A DNA stretch of 45,069 nt from Desulfoarculaceae bacterium (GTDB lineage Bacteria; Desulfobacterota; Desulfobulbia; Desulfobulbales; Desulfocapsaceae): assembly GCA_019429465.1 (NCBI GenBank), contig JAHYIV010000024.1:1-45069 (forward strand), given 5' to 3'. Within the stretch, counting starts at the first letter, position 1; each line of letters opens with the position of its first letter. The notes under the pieces are model-generated. The model had not been told where the DNA came from and made no database searches. It saw only the letters and a list, made by a program, of their open reading frames with translations. This document shows, one piece after another, positions 1 through 9,628 of the stretch. Made by a program: the position numbers and the translations under genes.

Positions 1-127
1 TTCGTCATCGGCCTGCTTATGAACGAACCAGTACACTTCGCAGGCCTCTTTCTCGCATATGAGGCGCTGCTGAATAGTTACGTGACATGTGTTTTGGCAT
101 TTTTCCGGCATTAAGCTGGATAGTTAC
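1..127 (+). repeat. R1 element copy 1 (truncated by window edge)
   Basis: This is the right-hand part of the dispersed ~154-bp element also found at 9631, 16982, 23602 and 29663. It shares the blocks TTCGTCATCGGCCTGCTTAT, CACTTCGCAGGCCTCTTTCT, GCTGCTGAATAGTTACGTGA and the terminal CTGGATAGTTAC ending at 127. The left end lies outside the window, so the target duplication cannot be checked. Its orientation matches the copies at 9631 and 29663 and is opposite to those at 16982 and 23602. Confidence 0.9.
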
Positions 128-340
128 TTGCCGTCAAGGAAGAATTTGTCCCCAGTTTCGACACTGATTTAATTGATAAACGGCAATACTGTTACCAGTA
201 TTAAAACGCTATCATTATCCTCATATTAAAATCAATAATTTTTAATTAGAGTGTCTGGCAATTTGTTATTCATCAGTAAGATGAGGAGGCTTACTATCGT
301 GCCGTTGTCCCCGTCCGGCAAAACTGCTTGACCCTGACGG
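128..340. other. AT-rich intergenic stretch
   Basis: No convincing gene lies between the end of the R1 copy and the minus-strand membrane protein. There is a 7-bp stem (AATACTG/CAGTATT) at about 189-206 without a T-run, so I do not call it a terminator. The stretch is clearly more AT-rich than the coding DNA around it. Confidence 0.4.
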
Positions 341-985
341 CTACTGACTGGTTTCTTTTCCGGCCTTTCTGATCAGCAGTCCTGATGTCGAAACCATGAC
401 CCTGAATTCTTCTGTGCTGTTCGAGTTGATGAATGTGGCAGATCCGTACTCGGCATCAAGCAGGAGACTAATGATTGCGAACCTGCGCCGGAGATCGGGC
501 ATGTCGAGAGGCTTGTCTTGAGACAAAGAATACATCGTACGAACCTTTATCGTCTCATCGTTGAGGAGAGCATAGCGGCCTGCCACACGATCAAGTTCGT
601 AGGAGGTGTGCAGCCCGAAGATGTTTGCCAGCGGTTTCCATTTGAGAATGTGGGCGTCAATATAAAGCTGATCACCGGCCAGAGAAAATACTTTTTCCCG
701 GCCATCCGGCATGGAAAACCGGGCCATGAACCTCTGTTCACCGATTGGTTCAACTTTCACGATTGCGGCAAGTTCTTCTCTGGTTAATGCCTGATAGCCC
801 TGAGTAGCAATGCTTATGGTTCCGAACAGGGCGGAGATGGAGAGCATCAGTAAGGTGACCACGAAGTTCAAGGTCGTGCCGAATACCTTTCTCTTCTTCA
901 GGCCAACAAAGGCCATGGTAAGAAAGGCCAGGCTGAGGAGAGCAAAACTCATGGCAACGACGATCAGGGGATTTGACAGTATCAT
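341..985 (-). CDS. Conserved-looking membrane protein of unknown function
   Basis: A 214-residue protein with two hydrophobic helices at about residues 5-28 and 36-62 separated by a short basic loop (GLKKRKVFG). The remaining ~150 residues form a soluble domain with no motif I recognise. The topology suggests an inner-membrane anchor with a C-terminal domain on one side of the membrane. The start is supported by GGAGAAAG about 6 nt upstream of the ATG. It is a stand-alone gene beside the R1 element and the decayed restriction locus. The family is reminiscent of short proteins loosely annotated as efflux-related, but nothing in the sequence proves transport, so I leave the function open. Confidence 0.7.
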   Translation of the reverse strand: MILSNPLIVVAMSFALLSLAFLTMAFVGLKKRKVFGTTLNFVVTLLMLSISALFGTISIATQGYQALTREELAAIVKVEPIGEQRFMARFSMPDGREKVFSLAGDQLYIDAHILKWKPLANIFGLHTSYELDRVAGRYALLNDETIKVRTMYSLSQDKPLDMPDLRRRFAIISLLLDAEYGSATFINSNSTEEFRVMVSTSGLLIRKAGKETSQ

Positions 986-1099
986 CTTTTTCTTTCTCCA
1001 ACTCGGTAAATTACAGGCGGCAAAAAACAGAGCGAAGTGGCACTTTTTTGCCGCCCGAGGGCCTGGGTCTTGTTCGTGTCCTTTTCTTCTTGCTTCCTG

Positions 1100-1600
1100 T
1101 CATGCCGCAGCCGTTTGTTGATATAAATACTTCTGAAACCCTGCAAACACATGCCCGATTTCCCCGGGGCTCTGTTCCAGATCAATAACGGCATCGGGAA
1201 TGGAATCGTGATACCTGAGCTTCAGCAGTGGCGTCAGTTTGGCCTGATCAAGCTCTTCGATGACGATAGCCTCGTAGTGGGAAAGGACAAAGCCAAGGAA
1301 GACCTGGAGCTTGGAACTGAAATTCCGGGTGATGATGACCCTGGCCTTGGCCGCCCGTTCCTCTCGGGTCAGTGGCGGCAGGGCATAGGCCACATGGGCC
1401 AGCACGTCGAACAGGTCGCTCTTCTCGGCATTGCAGATCTTCTGCATCTCGGCCAGTTGGTCTTTGCCGAAGCCTTGTTCGGTGAGTCCCTGCAGCAGCT
1501 TCCTGCGTGTATCCGGACGACTCCAGATGGTTCGCAGTTCTTCTTCGTTCTTGAAAAACTCCGGCAGTTCACCAAAGAGCGCCTTCATGAACTGAGGTGG
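1100..1600 (-). pseudogene. 3' fragment of type I restriction endonuclease hsdR
   Basis: The ~165 open codons resemble the helical C-terminal domain of type I restriction R subunits (EcoEI_R_C type). Key parts are MKALFGELPEFFKNEEEL near the start and LTREERAAKARVI and LGFVLSHYEAIVIEELD further on. All helicase motor and nuclease motifs, normally in the ~700 residues upstream, are missing. The open frame begins directly after a TGA at 1601-1603, which belongs to a short scar joining this fragment to the hsdM fragment. The first ATG (1588) is probably an internal Met of the original protein. The fragment cannot make an active endonuclease. Confidence 0.8.
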
Positions 1601-1635
1601 TCAAGTAAAAATGGACAGTGTACTAAGCGGCTTTT
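1601..1635 (-). other. Scar between hsdM and hsdR fragments, possible insertion-sequence end
   Basis: These ~35 bp belong to neither gene. On the minus strand they read a stop for hsdM, then TAGTACACTGTCCATTTTTA, then a TGA that closes the frame into hsdR. The block resembles the end of an insertion sequence (IS21-like ends are similar), which suggests IS-mediated deletion of the DNA between the two fragments. The match to a specific IS is from memory and untested. Confidence 0.4.
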
Positions 1636-2481
1636 TTAAGAAGCCAGGTTCTCGGTCAGGGTGTTGGTGTGGATGATGTCGGGGGCTTCGATGCCGTGCA
1701 GGATCATGTTTATGATGGCGATGACGTAGGCCAGCGACTTCTTTTCCTTGCCGTAGAAGGAGCGCTCCTGCAGGGTCTTCAGGTCGGAGGTGGTGAGGCC
1801 CGGCCGTCCCTTGAGATAGTCGAAGGCCTCGCACAGGAAGCCCGCCGAGCCGACCGCGCCGTCGTAGATGCGCTGGCCGATCTCCGGCTTGACCACCCGG
1901 ACCATGGCCCGGATCAGCGGGCGCGGGGTGTAATACTCGCCGCCGTTGCGCCCGGCGTTGCCCATGTTCTTGATCTTGGCCTCGTAGAGGTGGGACAGCT
2001 CGTGCTTCTCGGTCTGGGAGCCGAAGCGCAGCTCGTCGATGTGGTCGATGATGTCGCGCAGGATATAGCCGCTGTGGATCTTGTTCTTGATCTCGCCGAA
2101 GATCTGGCCGATCTTAAATTCAATGGTGTCCGGCCCGGTCGCCTTCTGCTTGAAACCGTGTAGATAGGGAAAGAGCCTGCGGTCCACGAAGTCGCGCAGA
2201 TCGTCGGCGACCAGGGCCTTGTTGTGGTCTATTACCCGTCCGGTTCCTGAGCTTTGTCGAAGGATGGGTGCGGCCCAGGACTCCCAGCGGTACTCCTCGT
2301 CGAGGATAAAGGAATGCTGCTTCCCCTCGAGCTCCGCCTCCATGGCCTTGTCCCGCTCCAGGCTGTCCAGATATTTCAGGAACAGCAGCCAGGAGGTCTG
2401 CTCTGCGTAGTCCAGTTCACTGGCGCAACCGGCTTCTTTATGGAGGGCGTCGTCGATATTTTTGAAGGCTTGTTCAAACAT
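1636..2481 (-). pseudogene. 5' fragment of type I DNA methyltransferase hsdM
   Basis: The 281 residues match the N-terminal HsdM_N helical domain (about 1-150) and the first part of the N6-adenine methyltransferase domain, including GEYYTPRPLIRAMVRVVKP and the SAM-binding region around GAVGSAGFLCEAFDYL. The protein stops at NTLTENLAS, just before the region where the catalytic (N/D)PP(F/Y) motif would lie. It is about half the usual ~500 residues. hsdS and most of hsdR are also gone. Residues around ILRQSSGTGRV look like an in-frame repeat-derived insertion (see findings). Without motif IV it should be inactive as a methylase. Confidence 0.85.
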
Positions 2482-2782
2482 GGGGCATATATCCTTTACA
2501 CCGATCTATTCTGCTGTCGCTATCTGGTCTTTTTTCCGGCAGACACTAACCAGGGGCGTGTGATTATTCCTCCCGCTCAGGCAACAGATTTATCATTCCT
2601 GATTTCGGCACCGTGGTTTCACCGCTGATGCCGGGCAGAAAAAGTGGGATGAGTGATACAATGTTGTTAGACTGAGCCCGCGGGTTTGCAGGAGGTTGTT
2701 TTTAACTCCTGTGGAGTAGGTTTATAGCACCCTGGAACTGCAAAGTAAACTTTTTGCATGCTCACAGCCCCTTGAGCAGTAT
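2482..2782. other. Intergenic region upstream of the hsdM fragment
   Basis: About 300 bp between the hsdM remnant and the end of the rlmD-like gene, with no convincing gene on either strand. A short hairpin CAGGAG...CTCCTG lies at about 2690-2712. Any promoter for the old restriction operon would lie in the left part, but I cannot point to one. Confidence 0.35.
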
Positions 2783-4141
2783 TCAGGTTTTCTTTTCCAG
2801 CAAAACCACGGTCTCGATATGGTGGGTCTGGGGGAACATATCCACCGGCTGAATTTTTTTAATGGTAAAGCCGGCGTGGGTCAGTTCACCCAGGTCCCGG
2901 CACAGGGTGGCGGGATCGCAGGAGATATAGACCAACCGTTTGCGGGTGAGTGCTGCCAGTTGAGGGGCAACTCCGGGAGCACCCTGTCTGGGCGGATCGA
3001 TGACCACGCAGTCGAAACTCCGGCCTTCTGTGGCCAGGGTCCGGCAGCGCTCATGGAGGGGGCTTTTTTCAAAAATGGTGTTGGCGAGGCCAGCTCGCTT
3101 GCTGTTTTTACGGGCAGAGCGGATGGCAGATCCCTGGCCTTCAATGCCCAGCAGGGATGCTGACTGCATGGCCAGGGGGATGGAAAAATTGCCCATGCCG
3201 CAGAAGAGGTCAAGGATGGTGGTCTCGGGATCAGGCCGGCAGAAATCAAGCACGGTCTGGATAAGCTGGATATTCTGTTCCAGATTGACCTGACAGAAGC
3301 CGCCGGCCTCCCAGGAAAGCGAAATCGATTTATCGGTGTGGCCGGGAAAGGGGGGCAGCAGGAGCTGCAGCCCTTCGCAGCAGCCGTGGTCCTCTGTCTT
3401 GCTGGTGTCTGGGCCGCAGGGCAGAAAGTCCTGGCCGAAAAACAGGACCTTTTCCACCAGGGGCAGTGTCTCTACCAGTACCTCGGCCTCTTTCATGTCT
3501 GCGGGCCGCGGCCTGCGGGAGAGGTGAAACAGGCAGACCACCCTTGAGCTTGCGGGATTGAGCAGCAGTTCCAGTTCGGAGGTGATTGCTCGCAAACGGT
3601 GAAATGGGGTCTGGGCCTGGAGTTGCTGCAAGGCGCTGTTCAGCTCCGGCCTGGCCAGTAAACATGCGGTGATTGGCACGGATTGATGGGAATGGAAGCG
3701 GCGGAAACCCGGCTGCCCGTTCTCATCTATCTGCAGCCGCAGCCGCTGGCGATATCCGAAGAGCCGGGGTGAGGCAATGGTATCAGCCAGCAGCGCCGCC
3801 GCCTCTTGCAACGCCCTCTGGGGGGCACGCTGGAGCAGATCCTGAAGGATTCCCTTTTTGATCAGGAGCTGCTGCCCGTAGTCGCAGCACTGGAGGTCGC
3901 AGCCGCCGCATGTGCCATATTTAGGACATGGTGGGACGACGCGATGGGCGGAGGCCTCAAGGATATCGGTTGCGGCTGCCTCGGCAAACCCCTTTTTCTC
4001 CATAAGAATTGCGGCCTTGACGGTTTCTCCCGGCAGCACATGCCGGATCAGGACGACCTGTCCATTGTCTCTGCGGGCCAGGCCGTATCCACCATTGACT
4101 GTTTTTTCAATCCTGAGAGGGGAATCGCTCATTTTTTTCAT
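2783..4141 (-). CDS. rlmD: 23S rRNA (uracil-5-)-methyltransferase, RlmD/RumA family
   Basis: SAM-dependent methyltransferase of the TrmA/RlmD family, which makes 5-methyluridine in rRNA. The start is placed at the ATG at 4141 (MKKMSDSPLRIEK), giving about 452 residues. An open extension to 4204 lacks a ribosome binding site. An N-terminal TRAM domain is followed by the iron-sulfur motif CPKYGTCGGCDLQ (C-x5-C-x2-C) near residue 75. The C-terminal Rossmann domain has the SAM loop LDLFCGMGNFSIPLA, the motif DPPRQGAPG and the catalytic-cysteine region YISCDPATLCRDL. Whether the target is the RlmD site (U1939 in E. coli numbering) or another uridine cannot be told from sequence. The gene is divergent from tamA. 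Confidence 0.88.
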   Translation of the reverse strand: MKKMSDSPLRIEKTVNGGYGLARRDNGQVVLIRHVLPGETVKAAILMEKKGFAEAAATDILEASAHRVVPPCPKYGTCGGCDLQCCDYGQQLLIKKGILQDLLQRAPQRALQEAAALLADTIASPRLFGYRQRLRLQIDENGQPGFRRFHSHQSVPITACLLARPELNSALQQLQAQTPFHRLRAITSELELLLNPASSRVVCLFHLSRRPRPADMKEAEVLVETLPLVEKVLFFGQDFLPCGPDTSKTEDHGCCEGLQLLLPPFPGHTDKSISLSWEAGGFCQVNLEQNIQLIQTVLDFCRPDPETTILDLFCGMGNFSIPLAMQSASLLGIEGQGSAIRSARKNSKRAGLANTIFEKSPLHERCRTLATEGRSFDCVVIDPPRQGAPGVAPQLAALTRKRLVYISCDPATLCRDLGELTHAGFTIKKIQPVDMFPQTHHIETVVLLEKKT

Positions 4142-4286
4142 GACGTACGGGTTGATGAGATGGTATTTATAGGCAAGGAGTAAAATTCTCGTCGCAATCA
4201 CCATTACTGACCATTATGGCTGGCTGTTTTTATAGCCCTTCCCGGATGAAACTTCATCCATAAATCATTCGTTCAACCATATATTG

Positions 4287-6098
4287 ATGCGTATCCTGCC
4301 TCTTCTCTGTCTGGTCTTGTTGATGCTGATTGCCGATCCAGCGATGGGGGCCGTGGTCCTGGATGTTTCGGTCAGCGGAGGCAGTCTGAAACATCCTGAT
4401 GGAGTGGGGGCCAGGGCCGGAGTTTCGGGTCCATCTCGTCTGGCTGGCGCGATTATTATGGACGAGGAGATGTCTGCTTTCATCCTGTCCCGCCTCAAAA
4501 TCTACCAGCAACGGGAAAGCCTGCGGCTCACGGTAGGTGAGATGCGTCGTCTGCATCGAGGGGTACCCGCTGAGATTCGATTAATCCTGGAACCCCTGGG
4601 CTATTATTCCCCCGAGATAGAAAGCGCGCTTATCGAGACTGAGGGCATCTGGCATGCCTCCTATATTGTCACACTTGGCGAGCCGGTGCGTGTTTATTCT
4701 GTTTCCGTGGGGGTCAACGGGTCTGGCAGTGGCTTGTCTTTCTTCTCTGATCTTGGTGAGCAGTTCCCACTGCAGGACGGGGCGGTGCTCAATCATCAGC
4801 AATACGAGAGCGGCAAAAAACAGATTCTCCAGTTGGCCAGAACGAAGGGTTTTGTTGAGGCCCGCTTTGAAAAAAGTGAGATCAGGGTGCATAGGGTAAA
4901 TCTTCAGGCTGATATCGATCTGCTTCTGAATACCGGCCATCAGTTTCTCTTCGGCAAGACCCATTCCAGCCAGGAGATCATCAAACCGGAACTCTTGTCA
5001 CGTTATCTTCCTTATAAGGAGGGTGACCCTTATTCCCTGCGGACACTTACCCGGCTGCAGTCAATTCTCTACAATACGGGTTTTTTCAGCGGGGTGAACG
5101 TGGATCCCGAATTTGACAAGATCCGCGAGCAGCGGGTACCCGTTGCCCTGACCCTTACTCCGGCCCTGCGGAATCGCTACAGCCTGGGTCTTGGCTATGG
5201 CACTGATACAGGGATCCGGGGTAAGATGGAATGGCGGAATCGCCTTTTCAACGACAGCGGACATAAGGTGCACACCTCTCTGTACCTCTCTGAAAAGATC
5301 AGTATGATTGGTGCTTCCTATGAGATTCCCGTGGCTGATCCCAGGTATGACGCCTTGCAGTATGCCGGGAGCTGGGCTAGTGAACAGTGGGATAACACGC
5401 AAACGAATCTGCTGTCCGTGGCTGCGGCGTTGAGTCATACAGGGCCGGTCTATCAATATGGGGCTGCTTTTGAGGTCAGGGATGAAAAGTATGAGGTGGG
5501 TGTGACCAGCGGCTCCTCTTTTCTCTTGTTGCCTCGGGTGAGCTGGGGTGTGGTTATTGCCGAAAACAGGATTAAGACCGAGGATGGCTGGCGTTTTTCC
5601 GTGGAGGTCAAAGGTACTGACAAGAGTCTTCTTTCGGATGCCACCTTTGTCCAGGCCCAGGCCGGGGTGAAGGGGATCAGGACATTGTTTGACAAGTGGC
5701 GGTTGATTGGTCGTTTTACCCTTGGCGGTACTGCTGTCGACTCCATTGACGACCTTCCCCCGTCCTTACGATTTTATGCCGGCGGTGATCAGAGCGTCCG
5801 TGGCTATGCCTATAAAGGTATCGGCCCCGTTGATGCCTCCGGGACTGTCGTTGGCGGCCGCTATCTGATGGCTGGCAGTATGGAAGTAGAGCGGAGGATA
5901 AATGAGACGTGGAGCGCTGCCGTTTTTTATGATACCGGACAGGCCATGGACAGCATGAATGTCGAGCTGAAACAAAGTGTGGGGCTTGGTGGGAGGATCG
6001 CCCTGCCATTTGGCCAGATACGACTGGATGTGGCCTTTCCCCTGGCGGAAGAAGATTTCTCGTATCGTTTTCATCTCAACGTGGGGGCAGATCTGTGA
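4287..6098 (+). CDS. tamA: Translocation and assembly module outer-membrane protein TamA (Omp85 family)
   Basis: About 603 residues from the ATG at 4287; a TTG codon directly precedes it. A hydrophobic signal peptide (LPLLCLVLLMLIADPAMG) is followed by POTRA-type repeats up to about residue 280, for example the stretch around YLPYKEGDPYSLRTL and SILYNTGFFSGV. A C-terminal 16-strand barrel is expected from about residue 295. The Omp85 loop motif is visible in GGDQSVRGYAYKGIGP, and the protein ends in an aromatic-rich final strand (DFSYRFHLNVGADL). In known systems TamA works with the inner-membrane-anchored TamB in outer-membrane protein insertion and lipid transport. The next gene is tamB, overlapping by 4 nt (GTGA), so the two are translationally coupled. 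Confidence 0.93.
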   Translation: MRILPLLCLVLLMLIADPAMGAVVLDVSVSGGSLKHPDGVGARAGVSGPSRLAGAIIMDEEMSAFILSRLKIYQQRESLRLTVGEMRRLHRGVPAEIRLILEPLGYYSPEIESALIETEGIWHASYIVTLGEPVRVYSVSVGVNGSGSGLSFFSDLGEQFPLQDGAVLNHQQYESGKKQILQLARTKGFVEARFEKSEIRVHRVNLQADIDLLLNTGHQFLFGKTHSSQEIIKPELLSRYLPYKEGDPYSLRTLTRLQSILYNTGFFSGVNVDPEFDKIREQRVPVALTLTPALRNRYSLGLGYGTDTGIRGKMEWRNRLFNDSGHKVHTSLYLSEKISMIGASYEIPVADPRYDALQYAGSWASEQWDNTQTNLLSVAAALSHTGPVYQYGAAFEVRDEKYEVGVTSGSSFLLLPRVSWGVVIAENRIKTEDGWRFSVEVKGTDKSLLSDATFVQAQAGVKGIRTLFDKWRLIGRFTLGGTAVDSIDDLPPSLRFYAGGDQSVRGYAYKGIGPVDASGTVVGGRYLMAGSMEVERRINETWSAAVFYDTGQAMDSMNVELKQSVGLGGRIALPFGQIRLDVAFPLAEEDFSYRFHLNVGADL

Positions 6099-9000
6099 AA
6101 CGGTGGCGGCTTGTCAGCTTTTTGTTGCTGCCCCTGCTGATCGTCCTGGCGGCCCTGACCTTCCTGGGCTTGACTGAAAATGGACTCCGGCAACTGGCCA
6201 GGATCGCCACCCAGGTCTCTGGCGGGGTACTGGCCATTGAAGATGTCCAGGGCAGGCTGATTGGCAGGTGGCAACTGGATGGCTTGCAGGTGCAGACAGC
6301 CGCCGCCGATCTGAGCTGCAAAAAGATAGAGGTGCGGTGGCAGCCCCTGGCCCTTTTTCAGGGGACACTGCAGATTATCACCTTGCATGGAGAAGGTGTT
6401 GAGGTGCGGATAAAGGACGAGGGGCAGGCCCGGGAAGATGTCTCCGTTATCCTGCCCATTCCGGTGTCGTGGTCGCCATGGACGGCGCTGCAGCGACTCC
6501 TGCTGCCGGGCGGAATTGTCTTTGATACCTTTGAACTCGAAGATGTGTCCATCAATGATATCGGCGGTATGGAGCTGCTGCGTGTTGACAAGGTCAGTCT
6601 TGAGCTGGCTGCCGCGAAAGATCAGGTTACCCTGAAAAGATTTGATTTCAGCATTCCCGGGGCTTCCCTGTATGTGCAGGGGAGCGTCGGCCTGGGCGGC
6701 AAGTGGCCCCTTGATCTGCGGGGGGGGTGGGCCATGGAAGAGAAGGAGTCCGAACACTTTGGTGCCGATTTTCTGATCCACGGCACCTTGACCGATCAGC
6801 TGAACGCCCAGGTTGATTTTCAGACCCCTGTACAGACCAGGGTGAATCTGAGCTGCTCCGATCCTCTTGGAGACCTGCGCTGGCAGGCGGACGCTGTTCT
6901 TGCTCAGATCAGACTGTCGGAGGTGCATCCGGACTGGCCTGAACTGGTTCTGTCATCAGCGGAGATCAGGGCCTCGGGTACCAGGATCGCATATCAGGGG
7001 ACGGTGCAGCTGGCAGGGAGCTGGGCGCAGTCTCCTCAGACGCTGATTGAGGCGGAACTCGCCGGAGATCTTGGCGGGCTGCGGGTGTCGTCGCTGGTTG
7101 TGCAGCTGCCGGAAGGGCAGCTGGCGCTGCAAGGAACGGTCGGCTGGCAGGATGGCTTCAACTGGCAGCTTGAGCTGGAGGGAGAAGATGTTAATCCCGA
7201 GCCTTATTTTCCCGACTGGCAAGGGCGTATTAACACCAGGGCTTCCAGCAGCGGCCGGTTGCAGGGGGATGAGTTTGTCGGGGAGATGCAGCTTCTGGCC
7301 CTTGATGGCGAGCTGCTCGGCTATCCCCTGTCGGGCAGCGGTTCGGTGGTAATCGGTGAGGATGGAGTGCTGGTGAAAGAGCTGCTGCTGCGGAGCGGGG
7401 AATCAGAGCTGGCCGTGACCGGAACGGTGGGCGCTGGTACCAAGGACGGTGTCGTCGATCTGCACCTCCGATTTGATACTGAAAACCTTGGCAGCCTGTT
7501 GCCGGAGGCTGGAGGAAAGGCCCATCTTCGGGGAACTGTCCGGGGCAGTCGAGAGGCCCCTGAATTTTACTTTGATCTTGATGCCGGCACGATCTCTTAT
7601 CAGGATACTGTCGTGCAGACCCTCACTGGCCAGGGGAGCTTCAGCCCACAAGGTGCGGTGAATGTGGTGATTGCCGGGCAAGGACTGCAGGCAGGGGGAA
7701 CCGAATTTTCTACCCTGTCTGTGAATCTGGGGGGAACCATGGCCCGCCATCAGCTGCAGGCACAGCTGACAGGAGCTGCAGGCGAAATCGATCTGCAGCT
7801 GGCAGGCGGCCTGGAGGCACAGTCGTGGCAGGGTGAGATCAGTGACCTTCTTTTGCGCCTGGATTCTTACGGTGACTGGCAGTTGAAGAGTCCAGCCCCG
7901 TTGCGTATTGATGGAGAGGGAGTTGAGCTGTCTCCTGTCTGTCTGAAACAGGAAGAAAACAGACTTTGTCTGCAGGGAGGCTGGCTATCATCCGGTGAAT
8001 GGCACCTTGATGCAGACCTTGATCCCCTTGCCTCTGATCTCTTGTACCAGTGGGATCTGTCCTCTTTTCCTGTTAAAGGAAGGCTGGTTGCCTCTGTGCA
8101 GGCAGCAGGACTTGGAACACAACTGGTGAAGGGAGAGGCCCGGATTTCAGTGCCCGCACTGCAGGTTGCCCTCCTTGATGAAGATGGCAGGGAACAGCTC
8201 TTGCGTTGGACAGATACATCGCTTACTCTGGATCTGGTTGATTCCAGACTGGTTGGCGTGGCAAAAACCCTGTTTCAGGATGGGAATACCATTGATGCCA
8301 CGATCGAGGTCGGTCAATTCGGTGACCTTTCTGCTGTCTGGGATGAACTGCCGATTCAAGGAGAGATCGTTCTGGACGCCAAGGACCTCTCTTCGCTTGC
8401 GCTGTTGTCAAATTACAGAGTGACGCCGACCGGCTCGATGAAAGGAACCTTTGCCGTGGATGGCCGGGTGGGATCACCTCGGCTGAGCGGCCAACTGCGG
8501 CAGATATCAGGGAATATCTTTATTCCGGCAACGGGCATTACCCTTGAGGAGTTGCTCCTCTCAGTTGTCGCCAAGGGAGAAAAAGAGGGGATGCATCTGG
8601 TTCTTGATGCGATCTCCGGTCCGGGTACAATCAGAGTTGTCGGTGATATTATCCGGGAGAAGCAGGGTGGATGGCAGATTGATGCCATTGCCATAGGCAA
8701 GGAATTTGAGGTGGCGCACCTTCCTGATTATCAAATTATTATTAATCCTGATCTGCGCCTTGTCTTGCGTGACAGGAAAATACATGTGAGCGGCAAGCTG
8801 CTGGTGCCTCGTGCCGTTATAACTATCAAGGAGTTTGACGGTCCGGTAGCTGTCTCACGTGATGTCGTCCTAGTCGATAGCCTGGAAGAGGACAAGGGGA
8901 AGGGTATTCCTCTGGTCGCCTCGGTGATTGTGGAGATGGGGGAGGATGTCAGGATTGATAGTTTCGGCCTGAAGGGGCGGTTGATGGGAGGCTTAACGGT

Positions 9001-9628
9001 GAATTACGGTCCGAATCTCCCCCTGACCGGGAGAGGGAGTCTTACTTTGCATGAAGGTGTCTTTGTCCTCAGGAATCGCCCCTTGGACATCGCCAGGGGG
9101 CGATTCTTCTTTACCGGTAATCCTTTGGAGAATCCTGGTATTGATGTTCTGGCCCAGAAAAAAACCAAACAAAAAACAGTAGGGGTTATCGTCTCTGGAA
9201 CATTGAGCGATATGGAGCTGAGACTTTTTTCTGATCCCCCCATGGCCGAGAGTGAGATCCTGACCGAACTGCTGGCTGGGCGTCCTGTCTCTGGAACCAG
9301 CAGCCAGATGGGTTCCATCGTGGGGGCAGTGGCCACGGGGATTGGTTTCGAGGAGGGCGGATCGTTTGTTGGCGATTTTGCCTCGCGCCTGCAAGATCAG
9401 TTGGGGCTCGATGATGTTTATGTGGAGGGTGGTGCCAATGCAACCGATGTCTCACTGATGATAGGGAAGGAGCTCTTTAAGGATCTGTATATCAGTTATG
9501 GGTATGACCCGTTTAGCGCCGCCAGTATATTCAGGGCCAGATATGATTTATGGAAGGGGTTTTCTGTTGAGACAGAGGTCGGCGCCGAGAAGACCGGTGC
9601 TGATTTGCTCTGGTCTATTGAAAAATAA
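6095..9628 (+). CDS. tamB: Translocation and assembly module protein TamB
   Basis: 1177 residues starting at GTG 6095, which overlaps the tamA stop. A single N-terminal signal anchor (LVSFLLLPLLIVLAALTFLG) places the protein in the inner membrane. A very long periplasmic stretch follows, of short beta-strand repeats rich in alternating hydrophobic residues and glycine, as expected for the AsmA/TamB beta-taco groove. The C-terminal ~350 residues form the DUF490 domain, with stretches such as SGTLSDMELRLFSDPPMAE, ILTELLAGRPVSGTS and a final YDLWKGFSVETEVGAEKTGADLLWSIEK-like end. Length is close to that of other TamB proteins (~1250). Known family roles are outer-membrane protein assembly with TamA and phospholipid transfer to the outer membrane. 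An R1 element begins right after the stop. Confidence 0.93.
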   Translation: MKRWRLVSFLLLPLLIVLAALTFLGLTENGLRQLARIATQVSGGVLAIEDVQGRLIGRWQLDGLQVQTAAADLSCKKIEVRWQPLALFQGTLQIITLHGEGVEVRIKDEGQAREDVSVILPIPVSWSPWTALQRLLLPGGIVFDTFELEDVSINDIGGMELLRVDKVSLELAAAKDQVTLKRFDFSIPGASLYVQGSVGLGGKWPLDLRGGWAMEEKESEHFGADFLIHGTLTDQLNAQVDFQTPVQTRVNLSCSDPLGDLRWQADAVLAQIRLSEVHPDWPELVLSSAEIRASGTRIAYQGTVQLAGSWAQSPQTLIEAELAGDLGGLRVSSLVVQLPEGQLALQGTVGWQDGFNWQLELEGEDVNPEPYFPDWQGRINTRASSSGRLQGDEFVGEMQLLALDGELLGYPLSGSGSVVIGEDGVLVKELLLRSGESELAVTGTVGAGTKDGVVDLHLRFDTENLGSLLPEAGGKAHLRGTVRGSREAPEFYFDLDAGTISYQDTVVQTLTGQGSFSPQGAVNVVIAGQGLQAGGTEFSTLSVNLGGTMARHQLQAQLTGAAGEIDLQLAGGLEAQSWQGEISDLLLRLDSYGDWQLKSPAPLRIDGEGVELSPVCLKQEENRLCLQGGWLSSGEWHLDADLDPLASDLLYQWDLSSFPVKGRLVASVQAAGLGTQLVKGEARISVPALQVALLDEDGREQLLRWTDTSLTLDLVDSRLVGVAKTLFQDGNTIDATIEVGQFGDLSAVWDELPIQGEIVLDAKDLSSLALLSNYRVTPTGSMKGTFAVDGRVGSPRLSGQLRQISGNIFIPATGITLEELLLSVVAKGEKEGMHLVLDAISGPGTIRVVGDIIREKQGGWQIDAIAIGKEFEVAHLPDYQIIINPDLRLVLRDRKIHVSGKLLVPRAVITIKEFDGPVAVSRDVVLVDSLEEDKGKGIPLVASVIVEMGEDVRIDSFGLKGRLMGGLTVNYGPNLPLTGRGSLTLHEGVFVLRNRPLDIARGRFFFTGNPLENPGIDVLAQKKTKQKTVGVIVSGTLSDMELRLFSDPPMAESEILTELLAGRPVSGTSSQMGSIVGAVATGIGFEEGGSFVGDFASRLQDQLGLDDVYVEGGANATDVSLMIGKELFKDLYISYGYDPFSAASIFRARYDLWKGFSVETEVGAEKTGADLLWSIEK

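Noticed and set aside
1027-1055. Sigma-54-like promoter TGGCAC...TTGCC near 1039
   Set aside because: The spacing between TGGCAC and TTGC is 4 nt instead of 5, and it does not lead into a suitable gene.
1669-2163. Long plus-strand frame antisense to hsdM
   Set aside because: A shadow frame produced by the GC-rich third positions of the real gene.
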